Assembly (NCBI GenBank): GCA_946403295.1
Contig: CAMIZL010000010.1
Coordinates: 1 to 64,000 of the forward strand
DNA: 64,000 nucleotides
Origin: an uncultured Clostridia bacterium
Lineage (GTDB): Bacteria; Bacillota; Clostridia; Lachnospirales; Lachnospiraceae
Direction: 5' to 3'
The notes under the pieces: model-generated
The model's input: the letters and a program-made list of their open reading frames with translations, nothing else
Told to the model about the DNA's origin: nothing
Database searches by the model: none
Part shown: positions 45,020 to 52,660 of the stretch, one piece after another
How the letters are laid out: the number at the start of each line of letters is the position of its first letter
Numbering within the stretch: the stretch's first letter is position 1
Program-made: the position numbers and the translations under genes

Positions 45020-45893
45020 AACGCTTGAATGGAGGAAAAATGAAAAAAACCATATATATTACAATAATACTGTGCTTGCTGCTCCTGAGCGCATGCAGCA
45101 AGCCGAATGAAGGTAAAAATGAAGAAATTGATCAATACGAAGGGGAAATAGAAGAACAAAGAATTGATTCAACCAATTTTCCGGATGAGATATTTCGCGG
45201 ATATATTTCGGAAAACTTTGATACTGATAAGAATGGTATCCTGTCGGGAGAAGAAATAAGGTGTATTACCAAGATCGATGTTGCGCATATGAAGATTACC
45301 AGCCTGAAGGGAGTAGAATATTTGGTTAATCTTCAGGAATTGTTTTGTTGGGATAACAAACTTTCATCCCTTGATGTGAGCTCAAATGTCCGGTTATCTA
45401 CTTTGTCGTGTGCAGTAAATCCTTTGGGGGAACTGGATGTGAGTGCGAATACCAAATTGACGTATCTGAGTTGTGATCATAATGAATTGAAAAAACTGGA
45501 TGTCAGCAGAAACGAAAACCTTGAGCGATTGTACTGCGAATATAATCATCTGAAAGAAATAGATGTTACCCATAATAGGTTGCTTACGATATTGAGAATA
45601 GACAGTAACGAAATAGAAAAAATAGATTTAAGAGAAAATGCTCTTTTGGAGGATTTGAACTGCAAACAAAATCAGTTGAGCGAATTGGATGTCAGCAATA
45701 ATCTCCTTCTCAAGGAACTGAACTGTGTCTATAACCGGTTGACAATGTTGGATATTAGCAACAACAAGAATCTTACCAGGTTGGAATGTTATCAAAACAA
45801 TTTAACACGCATAGATCTGAGCAACAACCCTTTGTTGAAGGGTGAGAATACATATATAGGAAAAGGGATAAAGGAAGTAATTCGATAGCCATT
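45020..45893. repeat. Near-perfect direct repeat, copy 1
   Basis: 874-base direct repeat whose partner is 994 bases downstream (46014-46887). I count about six base differences, all within 70 bases of either gene end. Confidence 0.9.
45040..45888 (+). CDS. EF-hand plus leucine-rich-repeat lipoprotein, copy 1
   Basis: 282-residue surface lipoprotein: signal peptide and lipobox LLSAC (Cys 17), an acidic linker, one canonical calcium-binding EF-hand loop (DTDKNGILSGEE, about residues 63-74), then about eight leucine-rich repeats of 21 residues of the form LxxLDVSxNxxLxxLxCxxN (about 85-265). Such proteins, related to internalin-like LRR families, are thought to bind other proteins or glycans at the surface. 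GGAGG at 45031-45035 fixes ATG 45040. The next gene is almost identical (residue 4 Thr/Ser, residue 257 Arg/Ser). AT content is higher than in flanking genes, consistent with later acquisition. Confidence 0.85.
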   Translation: MKKTIYITIILCLLLLSACSKPNEGKNEEIDQYEGEIEEQRIDSTNFPDEIFRGYISENFDTDKNGILSGEEIRCITKIDVAHMKITSLKGVEYLVNLQELFCWDNKLSSLDVSSNVRLSTLSCAVNPLGELDVSANTKLTYLSCDHNELKKLDVSRNENLERLYCEYNHLKEIDVTHNRLLTILRIDSNEIEKIDLRENALLEDLNCKQNQLSELDVSNNLLLKELNCVYNRLTMLDISNNKNLTRLECYQNNLTRIDLSNNPLLKGENTYIGKGIKEVIR

Positions 45894-46013
45894 AATACTT
45901 TTTAAAAACTTGTACAGGGATTCTGTTCAAAGCATTCTAATTCTTTGATACCTTTCCAAGCAAAAATAAAATTACAAATGGGAGGATTATTTTATTCGGA
46001 ATTTTGGATTGGT

Positions 46014-46887
46014 AACGCTTGAATGGAGGAAAAATGAAAAAATCCATATATATCACAATAATACTGTGCTTGCTACTCCTGAGCGCATGCAGCAAGCCGA
46101 ATGAAGGTAAAAATGAAGAAATTGATCAATACGAAGGGGAAATAGAAGAACAAAGAATTGATTCAACCAATTTTCCGGATGAGATATTTCGCGGATATAT
46201 TTCGGAAAACTTTGATACTGATAAGAATGGTATCCTGTCGGGAGAAGAAATAAGGTGTATTACCAAGATCGATGTTGCGCATATGAAGATTACCAGCCTG
46301 AAGGGAGTAGAATATTTGGTTAATCTTCAGGAATTGTTTTGTTGGGATAACAAACTTTCATCCCTTGATGTGAGCTCAAATGTCCGGTTATCTACTTTGT
46401 CGTGTGCAGTAAATCCTTTGGGGGAACTGGATGTGAGTGCGAATACCAAATTGACGTATCTGAGTTGTGATCATAATGAATTGAAAAAACTGGATGTCAG
46501 CAGAAACGAAAACCTTGAGCGATTGTACTGCGAATATAATCATCTGAAAGAAATAGATGTTACCCATAATAGGTTGCTTACGATATTGAGAATAGACAGT
46601 AACGAAATAGAAAAAATAGATTTAAGAGAAAATGCTCTTTTGGAGGATTTGAACTGCAAACAAAATCAGTTGAGCGAATTGGATGTCAGCAATAATCTCC
46701 TTCTCAAGGAACTGAACTGTGTCTATAACCGGTTGACAATGTTGGATATTAGCAACAACAAGAATCTTACCAGGTTGGAATGTTATCAAAACAATTTAAC
46801 AAGCATAGATCTGAGCAACAACCCTTTATTGAAGGGTGAGAATACATATATAGGGAAAGGGATAAAGGAAGTAATTCGATAGCCATT
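46014..46887. repeat. Near-perfect direct repeat, copy 2
   Basis: Second copy of the 874-base repeat; see copy 1 at 45020-45893. The matching ends just after the stop codon, in the sequence TAGCCATT. Confidence 0.9.
46034..46882 (+). CDS. EF-hand plus leucine-rich-repeat lipoprotein, copy 2
   Basis: 282-residue lipoprotein differing from the preceding gene by only two amino acids (Ser 4, Ser 257). Same lipobox, EF-hand loop and LRR series. The near identity across silent sites shows a recent duplication or ongoing gene conversion rather than old, selected divergence. Distance from the upstream copy is 145 bases and includes a repeated leader, so each copy probably has its own transcription start. 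GGAGG precedes ATG 46034. Confidence 0.85.
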   Translation: MKKSIYITIILCLLLLSACSKPNEGKNEEIDQYEGEIEEQRIDSTNFPDEIFRGYISENFDTDKNGILSGEEIRCITKIDVAHMKITSLKGVEYLVNLQELFCWDNKLSSLDVSSNVRLSTLSCAVNPLGELDVSANTKLTYLSCDHNELKKLDVSRNENLERLYCEYNHLKEIDVTHNRLLTILRIDSNEIEKIDLRENALLEDLNCKQNQLSELDVSNNLLLKELNCVYNRLTMLDISNNKNLTRLECYQNNLTSIDLSNNPLLKGENTYIGKGIKEVIR

Positions 46888-46954
46888 CAGAAGTATTGGA
46901 ATGTGCAACTAAATTCCTTGATCATATATATACGGAGTGGAAGGAGGCCATAGG

Positions 46955-47488
46955 ATGAAAAAGGCGATCAAGATAACTGCCTTGGTAACGCTTGTGGTGG
47001 GTGTTTTGGGGTTGGTTGTTTACTTTGTTATTTTTGCTATATTTGGAAGCTCACCGTTTTCAAATGAATCAAGTGGTAGGAAAGAGGCGGAGATGATGAT
47101 TACGGGAGAAGACGGAGCAAATTATTATTTTACCTTAAATGGGGACGATTATAGTTTTAAGAAAGTAGAAAAGACGGTGACACCGAATGGCTATAGTAAA
47201 ATTGTGGATAACCGGGCACAATTAACAGTTGAAAGGAGAATTAATGATTGGCTTGTTAAAGTGACGTTTGATCGTTATGGTTTAAATGAAAATATATATA
47301 CAGTAAAATATTCTTTCCGCAGTGGAATCACATTTACGGAAGAATCATTGGAGCGAGAATATTTCTATGGAGATGAAAATACTGACTATAAAATAATCAC
47401 AAGGTCATTTGCTGCTTCGGAAGAGTTAAGGGAATTGGTTTCAAACGGGATAAAGATGTGCCTGAAACTTAATGAGGAAGAAATTTAA
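46955..47488 (+). CDS. Small membrane-anchored protein of unknown function
   Basis: About 177 residues. Lys-rich start, one transmembrane helix (about 8-30), then an extracytoplasmic domain with beta-type character (GANYYFTLNGDDYSFKKVEK, then NIYTVKYSFRSGITFTEESL). No lipobox or known family. AAGGAGG 7 bases before ATG 46955 decides the start. AT-rich like the two LRR genes and probably part of the same imported block; 72 bases follow the second LRR gene. Confidence 0.65.
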   Translation: MKKAIKITALVTLVVGVLGLVVYFVIFAIFGSSPFSNESSGRKEAEMMITGEDGANYYFTLNGDDYSFKKVEKTVTPNGYSKIVDNRAQLTVERRINDWLVKVTFDRYGLNENIYTVKYSFRSGITFTEESLEREYFYGDENTDYKIITRSFAASEELRELVSNGIKMCLKLNEEEI

Positions 47489-47541
47489 ATAAGTGCAGCA
47501 TAGTCAAGTAAATGGAGTGTTTTTGAAATGTTTTTTGAAAG

Positions 47542-47604
47542 ATGATAGATGTGATACCGCTTCCGACAGGCAAGAGCGAAGTGAATGCGGAGTACTACAT
47601 CTGA
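47542..47604 (+). pseudogene. 3'-terminal relic of a second GH94 phosphorylase gene
   Basis: The frame reads VIPLPTGKSEVNAEYYI and then stop; the cellobiose phosphorylase at 42064-44487 ends [18 protein letters not shown]. Sixteen to eighteen residues align at the very end of both, with the stop at the same place. In-frame stops directly upstream show that the rest of the gene is missing. A strong terminator follows 28 bases later, as expected for a real gene end. Confidence 0.75.
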
Positions 47605-47631
47605 GATGGAGCTTTAAGAATATTGCATTGA

Positions 47632-47670
47632 TAAAATAGGTGGAGACGGTTTTCGTCTCCACCTATTTTA
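47632..47670. terminator. Strong 17-bp-stem terminator after the GH94 relic
   Basis: Perfect stem 47632-47648 with 47654-47670 around a five-base loop, containing A-run and T-run on opposite sides, so it can work on both strands. Confidence 0.85.
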
Positions 47671-47707
47671 CTGTGAATTCATATATGACATTATACGTAT
47701 ATATTCT

Positions 47708-48002
47708 TCGCGCCGCTTCGTGTTCCCCGGCACATGAATCAAGCGGGGGCGCAACGTATAAACCTGAAACGCATACGTAGTCGAAGTATCGGTTCACGAA
47801 ACTGCGACACGCCATCGTGAGCGAGGCACGGATGCCGAGCTAGCGGAGACACTGAGGCATGGATGCCGAATGTCGACCGGTACGAAAGCCATGAAGGTGA
47901 TTGCGGCAGTTTCGGCTGAACCGTCTGAGACGGAGTCCGCGTGTTCAGGTTTATATGTTGCACCCCGCAATTCATGTGATCGGAAACTTTTAAGCGGCGC
48001 GA
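47708..48002. repeat. ~295-bp GC-rich imperfect foldback element
   Basis: Nested inverted repeats pair the whole left half with the right half. The pairs are 47708-47718 with 47992-48002 (11/11), 47731-47739 with 47970-47978 (9/9), 47743-47768 with 47944-47968 (about 22 of 26), and 47790-47805 with 47906-47923 (16 paired bases, two extra bases on the right). The centre holds two related segments ending GGATGCCGA. No gene is seen inside. It could be a MITE-like foldback element, a long structured RNA, or a decayed palindromic repeat. Confidence 0.8.
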
Positions 48003-48070
48003 CAGAACAAAATCGCCATCAAAATGATGGTGAAAAATACGAAAAACGCCTTTAAAATGATGGCAAACTC

Positions 48071-48099
48071 TTGCGCGCCGGTCTTTGATGTGTTATTCT
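48071..48099 (+). promoter_or_regulatory. Possible promoter of the HTH/HipA-like pair
   Basis: TTGCGC (48071-48076) and TATTCT (48094-48099) with a 17-base spacer, 71 bases upstream of the HTH gene start. Both hexamers are only moderately good. Confidence 0.4.
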
Positions 48100-48170
48100 G
48101 GAAGCAGAAGAACACTGAATCTGCTCAAAGCGGTATCAAAACCGTACCGACTGTGATAAAGGAGTTACTC

Positions 48171-48728
48171 ATGAAAAAACCGACACCCCGATACATTTTC
48201 CCTTCCGCCATAACCGGTGCGGATGTCAAAGAGGTCCGTACTCGCCTAGGTATGTCACAGAGAGAGTTTGCTACGTTTGCCGGCGTATCAAAGCCTACTG
48301 TTGAGAGGTGGGAAGCAGGAGCGTCGCAGGTTACGGGACCGATCGTTACGCTTGTTACGATGCTTATGAGAGATCCCGGCATTGTATCCAAGATGGTGCT
48401 TCCGGAAAACACGTTAAGAATCCGACTGTATTACATGTACGAAAGCTTCGTTTGCACGGTGATCGATGTTGATGATACAACAAGGAAGGTGGAGATCAGG
48501 AACTACACGGACAACCTGATGCTTCGTGCGTTTGGAGCCAATACAGAACCTTCCTATGACGAGTATCAGGAGTTCCTTGAGTCTCGTTGCTTTCCACGTA
48601 CGAGAGATAAGATCAAGCTGGAACTTGCAAGACTCGATATTCCGTTTTATGATCCCTTTCTCATCATTGAAAAGACAGAGGGCCGGATGGCGGATGACAA
48701 GTTTCATATCAGGATTGAAAGGAAGTGA
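48171..48728 (+). CDS. XRE-type HTH protein with C-terminal partner domain (probable antitoxin/repressor)
   Basis: About 185 residues. Residues 18-65 form an XRE/MqsA-type helix-turn-helix (GADVKEVRTRLGMSQREFAT, then GVSKPTVERWEAGASQVTGP). The remaining 110 residues are a separate domain with strands LRIRLYYMYESFVCTVIDVD and an end reading FYDPFLIIEKTEGRMADDKF; I do not recognise it firmly. The HipA-like kinase gene starts 3 bases after its stop. By analogy with HipBA and HipBST modules it should bind DNA and restrain the kinase; the C-terminal domain could play the HipS/HipA-N part. AAAGGAG 6 bases before ATG 48171 decides the start; the open frame extends further upstream into the foldback flank without support. 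Confidence 0.75.
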   Translation: MKKPTPRYIFPSAITGADVKEVRTRLGMSQREFATFAGVSKPTVERWEAGASQVTGPIVTLVTMLMRDPGIVSKMVLPENTLRIRLYYMYESFVCTVIDVDDTTRKVEIRNYTDNLMLRAFGANTEPSYDEYQEFLESRCFPRTRDKIKLELARLDIPFYDPFLIIEKTEGRMADDKFHIRIERK

Positions 48729-48731
48729 AGT

Positions 48732-49541
48732 ATGGTTGAATTGTTTGAGAAAGATTTAAAGGATGATGGCCGCAAGTCTTCGAAGGGCAATCAGCTGAAG
48801 TGGGAAAACGGCGGAGTCTGGTATAAGGCTGATTATACCGGTTATGAAGGCCTTTCGGAGTATATTGTTTCAGGCCTTCTTGCGTCGTCGTCTTTGACGG
48901 CCGGAGAATTCGTTGAGTATTCGCTTGAAACCATAAAATACAGATCGCAGGTCTTTAACGGGTGCAAAAGCCGGGATTATTCAGGGGGATGGCAGGTTAT
49001 TACCCTGGAACGTCTTTTCAAAAACAATTACGGGACAAGTCTTAATTCCGGAATCTATGCCATTGAGGATCATACCGAGCGACTGCGTTATCTCGTGAAT
49101 CAGGTTGAACGTGCTACCGGACTAAAGGACTTCGGGAAGTATATGAGCAAGATGCTTACGATCGATGCTGTTTTCCTTAACGAGGATCGTCACACTCATA
49201 ACATCTCGATTCTTTGGAACGGATATGACAAGTATCGTCTTTGCCCTTTCTACGATCATGGGGCAGCTCTCCTTTCGGACGCAACACTTGATTACCCTAT
49301 TGGGTTTGATATCTTCACGAATTTAGATGAGGTTAGAGCTAAAACTATCTGCACCTCCTTCGATGAGCAGGTCGAAATCGCCGAAAGCCTTTATGGCCGG
49401 AATATCACGTTTTCTTGGGGAAACAAAGAAGTAGACAGATTACTGTCGGAAGCAGGCATTTATTCCACTGAGATTATTTCGCGTGTCCGGGATCTTCTTT
49501 CGGAGCGGCGTCGGAAATATTCTTATCTTTTTGTGCGATAA
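48732..49541 (+). CDS. HipA/CtkA-like serine/threonine kinase (probable toxin)
   Basis: 270-residue kinase with the HipA C-terminal fold but without the HipA N-terminal subdomain. Candidate ATP-binding Lys32 in WYKADYTG and Glu43 in GLSEYIVS. The catalytic loop has Asp152 and Asn157 in LNEDRHTHNISIL, and the metal-binding Asp175 in PFYDHGAALLSD, at the same spacing as HipA and Helicobacter CtkA. All residues needed for activity appear intact. In HipA-type systems the kinase phosphorylates an aminoacyl-tRNA synthetase or other host target and stops growth; the target here is unknown. It lies 3 bases after the HTH gene. No ribosome site as strong as its neighbours, consistent with coupled, low translation. 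Confidence 0.8.
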   Translation: MVELFEKDLKDDGRKSSKGNQLKWENGGVWYKADYTGYEGLSEYIVSGLLASSSLTAGEFVEYSLETIKYRSQVFNGCKSRDYSGGWQVITLERLFKNNYGTSLNSGIYAIEDHTERLRYLVNQVERATGLKDFGKYMSKMLTIDAVFLNEDRHTHNISILWNGYDKYRLCPFYDHGAALLSDATLDYPIGFDIFTNLDEVRAKTICTSFDEQVEIAESLYGRNITFSWGNKEVDRLLSEAGIYSTEIISRVRDLLSERRRKYSYLFVR

Positions 49542-49598
49542 ACGAAGGCCGGCATTGGCAAGCTTGCTTGCAATTGGATATGGATTCCCCGGTTGTTG

Positions 49599-49627
49599 TT
49601 GACTGATAAGTGAACATCTGATACAAT
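49599..49627 (+). promoter_or_regulatory. Promoter of the ABC fusion gene
   Basis: TTGACT (49599-49604) and TACAAT (49622-49627) with a 17-base spacer, 47 bases before the start codon. Confidence 0.75.
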
Positions 49628-49673
49628 AAACACGTGCATATCATACGTGATGCAAGGGAAAGGGAGCGCGAGC

Positions 49674-50747
49674 ATGGAAAATGTTCTGGAACTCAGAGGA
49701 GTCTGCAAATCTTTTAAGACGTTCAGTCTGGATGACGTTTCATTTACTGTACCGTCAGGTTCCGTGTGCGGCTTTGTGGGCATAAACGGCGCGGGTAAGA
49801 GCACAACTGTAAAGATCATAGAAGGCCTTCTGAAAAAGGACGCAGGTGAAGTGTTCCTTTTCGGAGAGAAAGAGCTTTCACCGAAGACAAAGAGTCTGAT
49901 CGGATTCGTGCCGGACAGCTGTTATTTCTATGAGAAACAGTCACTTCAGAGCGTAAAGAAGTTCGTCAGCGGGATGTATGACAACTGGGACGAGGAAGCG
50001 TACAGGAAGTACATGGATCTGTTCGGCCTTGATGAAAGGAAAAAGACGGGCGAACTGTCAAAGGGCATGAGCATGCAGTTTTCGCTCACCCTTGCGTTGT
50101 CGCATAACGCAAGGCTTCTCGTCATGGACGAGCCCACGAGCGGACTCGACCCCTACATCAGAAGCCGTATTGTAAACGTCTTGAAGGATTATGTAGAGAA
50201 CGGCGAGAACGCAGTCCTGTTCTCAACACACATTTTATCGGATCTTGAGAAGACCGCGGACAGGATCGTCTTTTTCTTCTTCGGGAAAACGGACATGGTT
50301 GAGTATAAGAGCAAACAGATGACATATGCGTTGCTGACACCGTCATGCAGGATCCACCAGGTGATCGCGAAGTACATTCTGGCGGTCGGCTTTTATCTTT
50401 TGGCTGTTGCGGGATACGCTGCATCAACGCTTATAAGCCCGTCTTTAACCGCCCTTTCTTTCGGGGACATAGCGTATTCGGTGCTTATCTTCGGTGTCAT
50501 GATGGGAATCTACTTCCTGATCTATTACAGGTTCGGTTATGAAGCGGTCAAGTTCTTCCCACAGGTCATGATGATGGTCGGAACCTTCGGATCGGTCGCT
50601 GTGTTAAACCTTCTGAACGGTCTTGATCTTGAAGGTTTCGCTGAATCCATAACGAACATGAGACCCGTCGCACTCGTGCTCGGACTCGCTTTTTTGGTCG
50701 TAACGTTTATGATCTCTTGCAGGCTTTACCGAAATAAGGACCTCTAA
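49674..50747 (+). CDS. In-frame fusion of an ABC ATPase with the rear half of an ABC-2 permease
   Basis: About 358 residues. Residues 1-215 are an ABC ATPase of the YtrB/GntR-linked class: Walker A GINGAGKSTTVKIIEG, signature-like LSKGMSMQFSLTLAL, Walker B LLVMDEPTSGLDP, and switch FSTHILSDLEKTADRIVF. At about residue 205-225 the sequence changes abruptly into a permease, KQMTYALLTPSCRIHQVIAKYILA, which corresponds to the middle of an ABC-2 permease, followed by four transmembrane helices to the end. The ATPase C-terminus and the permease N-terminal part (including its first helices) are missing. I read it as a deletion fusing two adjacent genes without breaking frame; it may be non-functional. 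The promoter and the ribosome site are intact. Confidence 0.75.
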   Translation: MENVLELRGVCKSFKTFSLDDVSFTVPSGSVCGFVGINGAGKSTTVKIIEGLLKKDAGEVFLFGEKELSPKTKSLIGFVPDSCYFYEKQSLQSVKKFVSGMYDNWDEEAYRKYMDLFGLDERKKTGELSKGMSMQFSLTLALSHNARLLVMDEPTSGLDPYIRSRIVNVLKDYVENGENAVLFSTHILSDLEKTADRIVFFFFGKTDMVEYKSKQMTYALLTPSCRIHQVIAKYILAVGFYLLAVAGYAASTLISPSLTALSFGDIAYSVLIFGVMMGIYFLIYYRFGYEAVKFFPQVMMMVGTFGSVAVLNLLNGLDLEGFAESITNMRPVALVLGLAFLVVTFMISCRLYRNKDL

Positions 50748-50804
50748 TACGAATAAACAGGGATTTATAATATCATAAATACGGAATATAGTGTTATATA
50801 ACAA

Positions 50805-50833
50805 AACGCTTATATGGTCTGTTTATAGGCGTT
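50805..50833. promoter_or_regulatory. Hairpin in the leader of the flotillin gene
   Basis: AACGCTTATA (50805-50814) pairs with TATAGGCGTT (50824-50833, one G-U). There is no U-run. It lies about 75 bases before the flotillin start in an AT-rich gap. Confidence 0.35.
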
Positions 50834-50906
50834 TGATATATAGGCGCGTTTATGATCCGAAAGAACGATCATAACGTTGACACAAATAATGAGGAGGAAA
50901 AAGAAT

Positions 50907-52433
50907 ATGGATATTCTCGTGTTAGTCGGAATCGCACTCGGTGCGCTCATATTCCTCGTGGTAGTGATGGGATATGTAAAGGCGCCCCCGGATGTTGCAT
51001 TCATTATTTCGGGTTTCAGAAGGAAACCCAAGATCCTGATCGGTCGTGCCGGTATCAGGATCCCGTTCCTTGAGAGGAAGGATAACTTGCTTCTTCGTCA
51101 GATATCCGTTGATATCAAAACAAACGGTTTCATTCCCACAGAGGACTTCATCGGTGTCAGCATCGATGCGGTGGCAAAGATCCGCATCAAGAACGATCCC
51201 GAAGGCATCCAGATCGCGATGAAGAACTTCCTTAACATGAACGAGCAGATGATCATCCACACGATCACCGATTCTCTTCAGGGTAACATGCGTGAGATCG
51301 TCGGAACCATTAAGCTTCGCGAGCTTTGCAACGACCGTAAGAAGTTCGGAGACGAGGTACAGAGCAAGGCACAGCTTGATATGGATAACCTCGGTATCCA
51401 GATCATCTCATGTAACATCCAGACCATTACCGATGAGCAGGAACTCATCCCTCAGCTTGGTCAGGACAACATGTCGCAGATCCAGAAGGATGCTTCGATC
51501 GCCAAGGCCAATGCGGACAGAGACGTAGCTATCGCAACCGCACAGGCACAGAGAGAAGCAAACGATGCCCAGGTTGAAGCCAATAAGCAGATCGCCGAGA
51601 AGAATAACGAACTTGCGATCAAGAGAGCAGACCTTAAGGTAGTTGAGGACACCAAGCGTGCCGAGGCTGAGGCTGCATTTGAGATCCAGCGTCAGATCCA
51701 GAACAAGACGATCGAGTCCGAAACCGTGAACGCCCAGATCGCGAAAGCAGAGCGTGAGGCAGAACTTAAGCAGCGCGAAGTACTTGTTAAACAGCAGGAA
51801 CTCGCCGCATCGATCGAGCGTACAGCCGATGCCGAGAAGTACAAACAGCAAAAAGAAGCCGAAGCAAAGCTCATCCAGCAGCAGAAAGAAGCAGAAGCTA
51901 TCCTTTACCGTCAGCAACAGGAAGCTGAAGCCATCAAGGCCAAGGGTCTTGCAGAGGCTGAAGCGATCCGCGTAAAGGGCGAGGCTGAAGCCGCAGCCAT
52001 CAGAGCAAAGGGTGAGGCAGAGGCAGCAGCAATGGACAAGAAAGCTGAAGCTTACGCTAAGTATAACAACGCAGCTATCGCTGAAATGATGGTTCGCATT
52101 ATTCCTGAGGTTGCCAGAGAGATCGCAGCTCCCATCAGTCAGATCGACAAGATCAATATCTACGGCGGCGGATCGAACGGCGAAGGCGGAGCAGCCCAGA
52201 TCTCGGGCATCACACCCACTGTGCTTCATCAGGTATTTGATACCATGTCTGAAGCAACAGGCGTAGACATGCGTGAGATCCTTAAGGCAAACACCTACGA
52301 TGCAAAGGTTAACAAGAACGTTAATATCAAGGGTGCGGAGGGCATCATCTCGGTGGCCTCCGGTAAAGGTGCCGAAAACGAAAAGTCGGACGAGCCGGCC
52401 GCAAAATCAAAGACCGAAAAGAAGGATGAGTAA
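50907..52433 (+). CDS. Flotillin-like SPFH-domain membrane protein
   Basis: 508 residues: one N-terminal hydrophobic segment (about 3-24), SPFH domain (about 30-200, with GRAGIRIPFLERKDNLLLRQISVD), and then a long Ala/Glu/Lys/Gln coiled coil typical of flotillins (EAEA repeats, residues about 210-400). A short C-terminal region (VAREIAAPISQIDKINIYGG) and a charged Lys/Glu tail follow. Flotillins organise membrane microdomains. No nfeD-type partner gene is next to it. GAGGAGG at 50891-50897 fixes ATG 50907. The gene stands alone, followed by a long bidirectional terminator. Confidence 0.92.
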   Translation: MDILVLVGIALGALIFLVVVMGYVKAPPDVAFIISGFRRKPKILIGRAGIRIPFLERKDNLLLRQISVDIKTNGFIPTEDFIGVSIDAVAKIRIKNDPEGIQIAMKNFLNMNEQMIIHTITDSLQGNMREIVGTIKLRELCNDRKKFGDEVQSKAQLDMDNLGIQIISCNIQTITDEQELIPQLGQDNMSQIQKDASIAKANADRDVAIATAQAQREANDAQVEANKQIAEKNNELAIKRADLKVVEDTKRAEAEAAFEIQRQIQNKTIESETVNAQIAKAEREAELKQREVLVKQQELAASIERTADAEKYKQQKEAEAKLIQQQKEAEAILYRQQQEAEAIKAKGLAEAEAIRVKGEAEAAAIRAKGEAEAAAMDKKAEAYAKYNNAAIAEMMVRIIPEVAREIAAPISQIDKINIYGGGSNGEGGAAQISGITPTVLHQVFDTMSEATGVDMREILKANTYDAKVNKNVNIKGAEGIISVASGKGAENEKSDEPAAKSKTEKKDE

Positions 52434-52577
52434 ACGGCAAGGAGAAGCCTGAAAAGGCCGAACCGAAATCTTAAAAACATAATACCCTTTCACACAGATA
52501 CCCCGTGCGGACTTCCAAGATCTCGGAAATCCTGCACGGGGTAAAATTATGGCTGTATTTGTAATTGCTCTTTGCTG

Positions 52578-52616
52578 AAAAAAAGATCGCCGAGCGCTTT
52601 CAGCGATCTTTTTTTT
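52578..52616. terminator. Bidirectional terminator between flotillin and the small secreted protein
   Basis: Thirteen-base-pair stem (52578-52590 with 52603-52615) starting with an A-run and ending in TTTTTTTT, so it has a U-tail on either strand. Confidence 0.85.
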
Positions 52617-52660
52617 GCCATATGATGGTCATACGACCGGATTGGGATGTGCTGCAATGA

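Noticed and set aside
47708-48002. Foldback element as a retron msr-msd RNA
   Set aside because: Long inverted repeats fit superficially, but no reverse transcriptase is encoded in the window.
47739-48170. Short frames in and after the foldback element as genes
   Set aside because: They are produced by the inverted-repeat arms, have no ribosome sites, and the true HTH start at 48171 has a good one.
51408-52229. 273-codon reverse frame opposite the flotillin coiled coil
   Set aside because: Leu/Cys-rich antisense of Ala/Glu repeats, not a real gene.
52499-52543. GC-rich hairpin after the flotillin gene as a terminator
   Set aside because: The stem is good (10 bp) but it is followed by AAAATTAT instead of a U-run; the hairpin at 52578-52616 is the better terminator.
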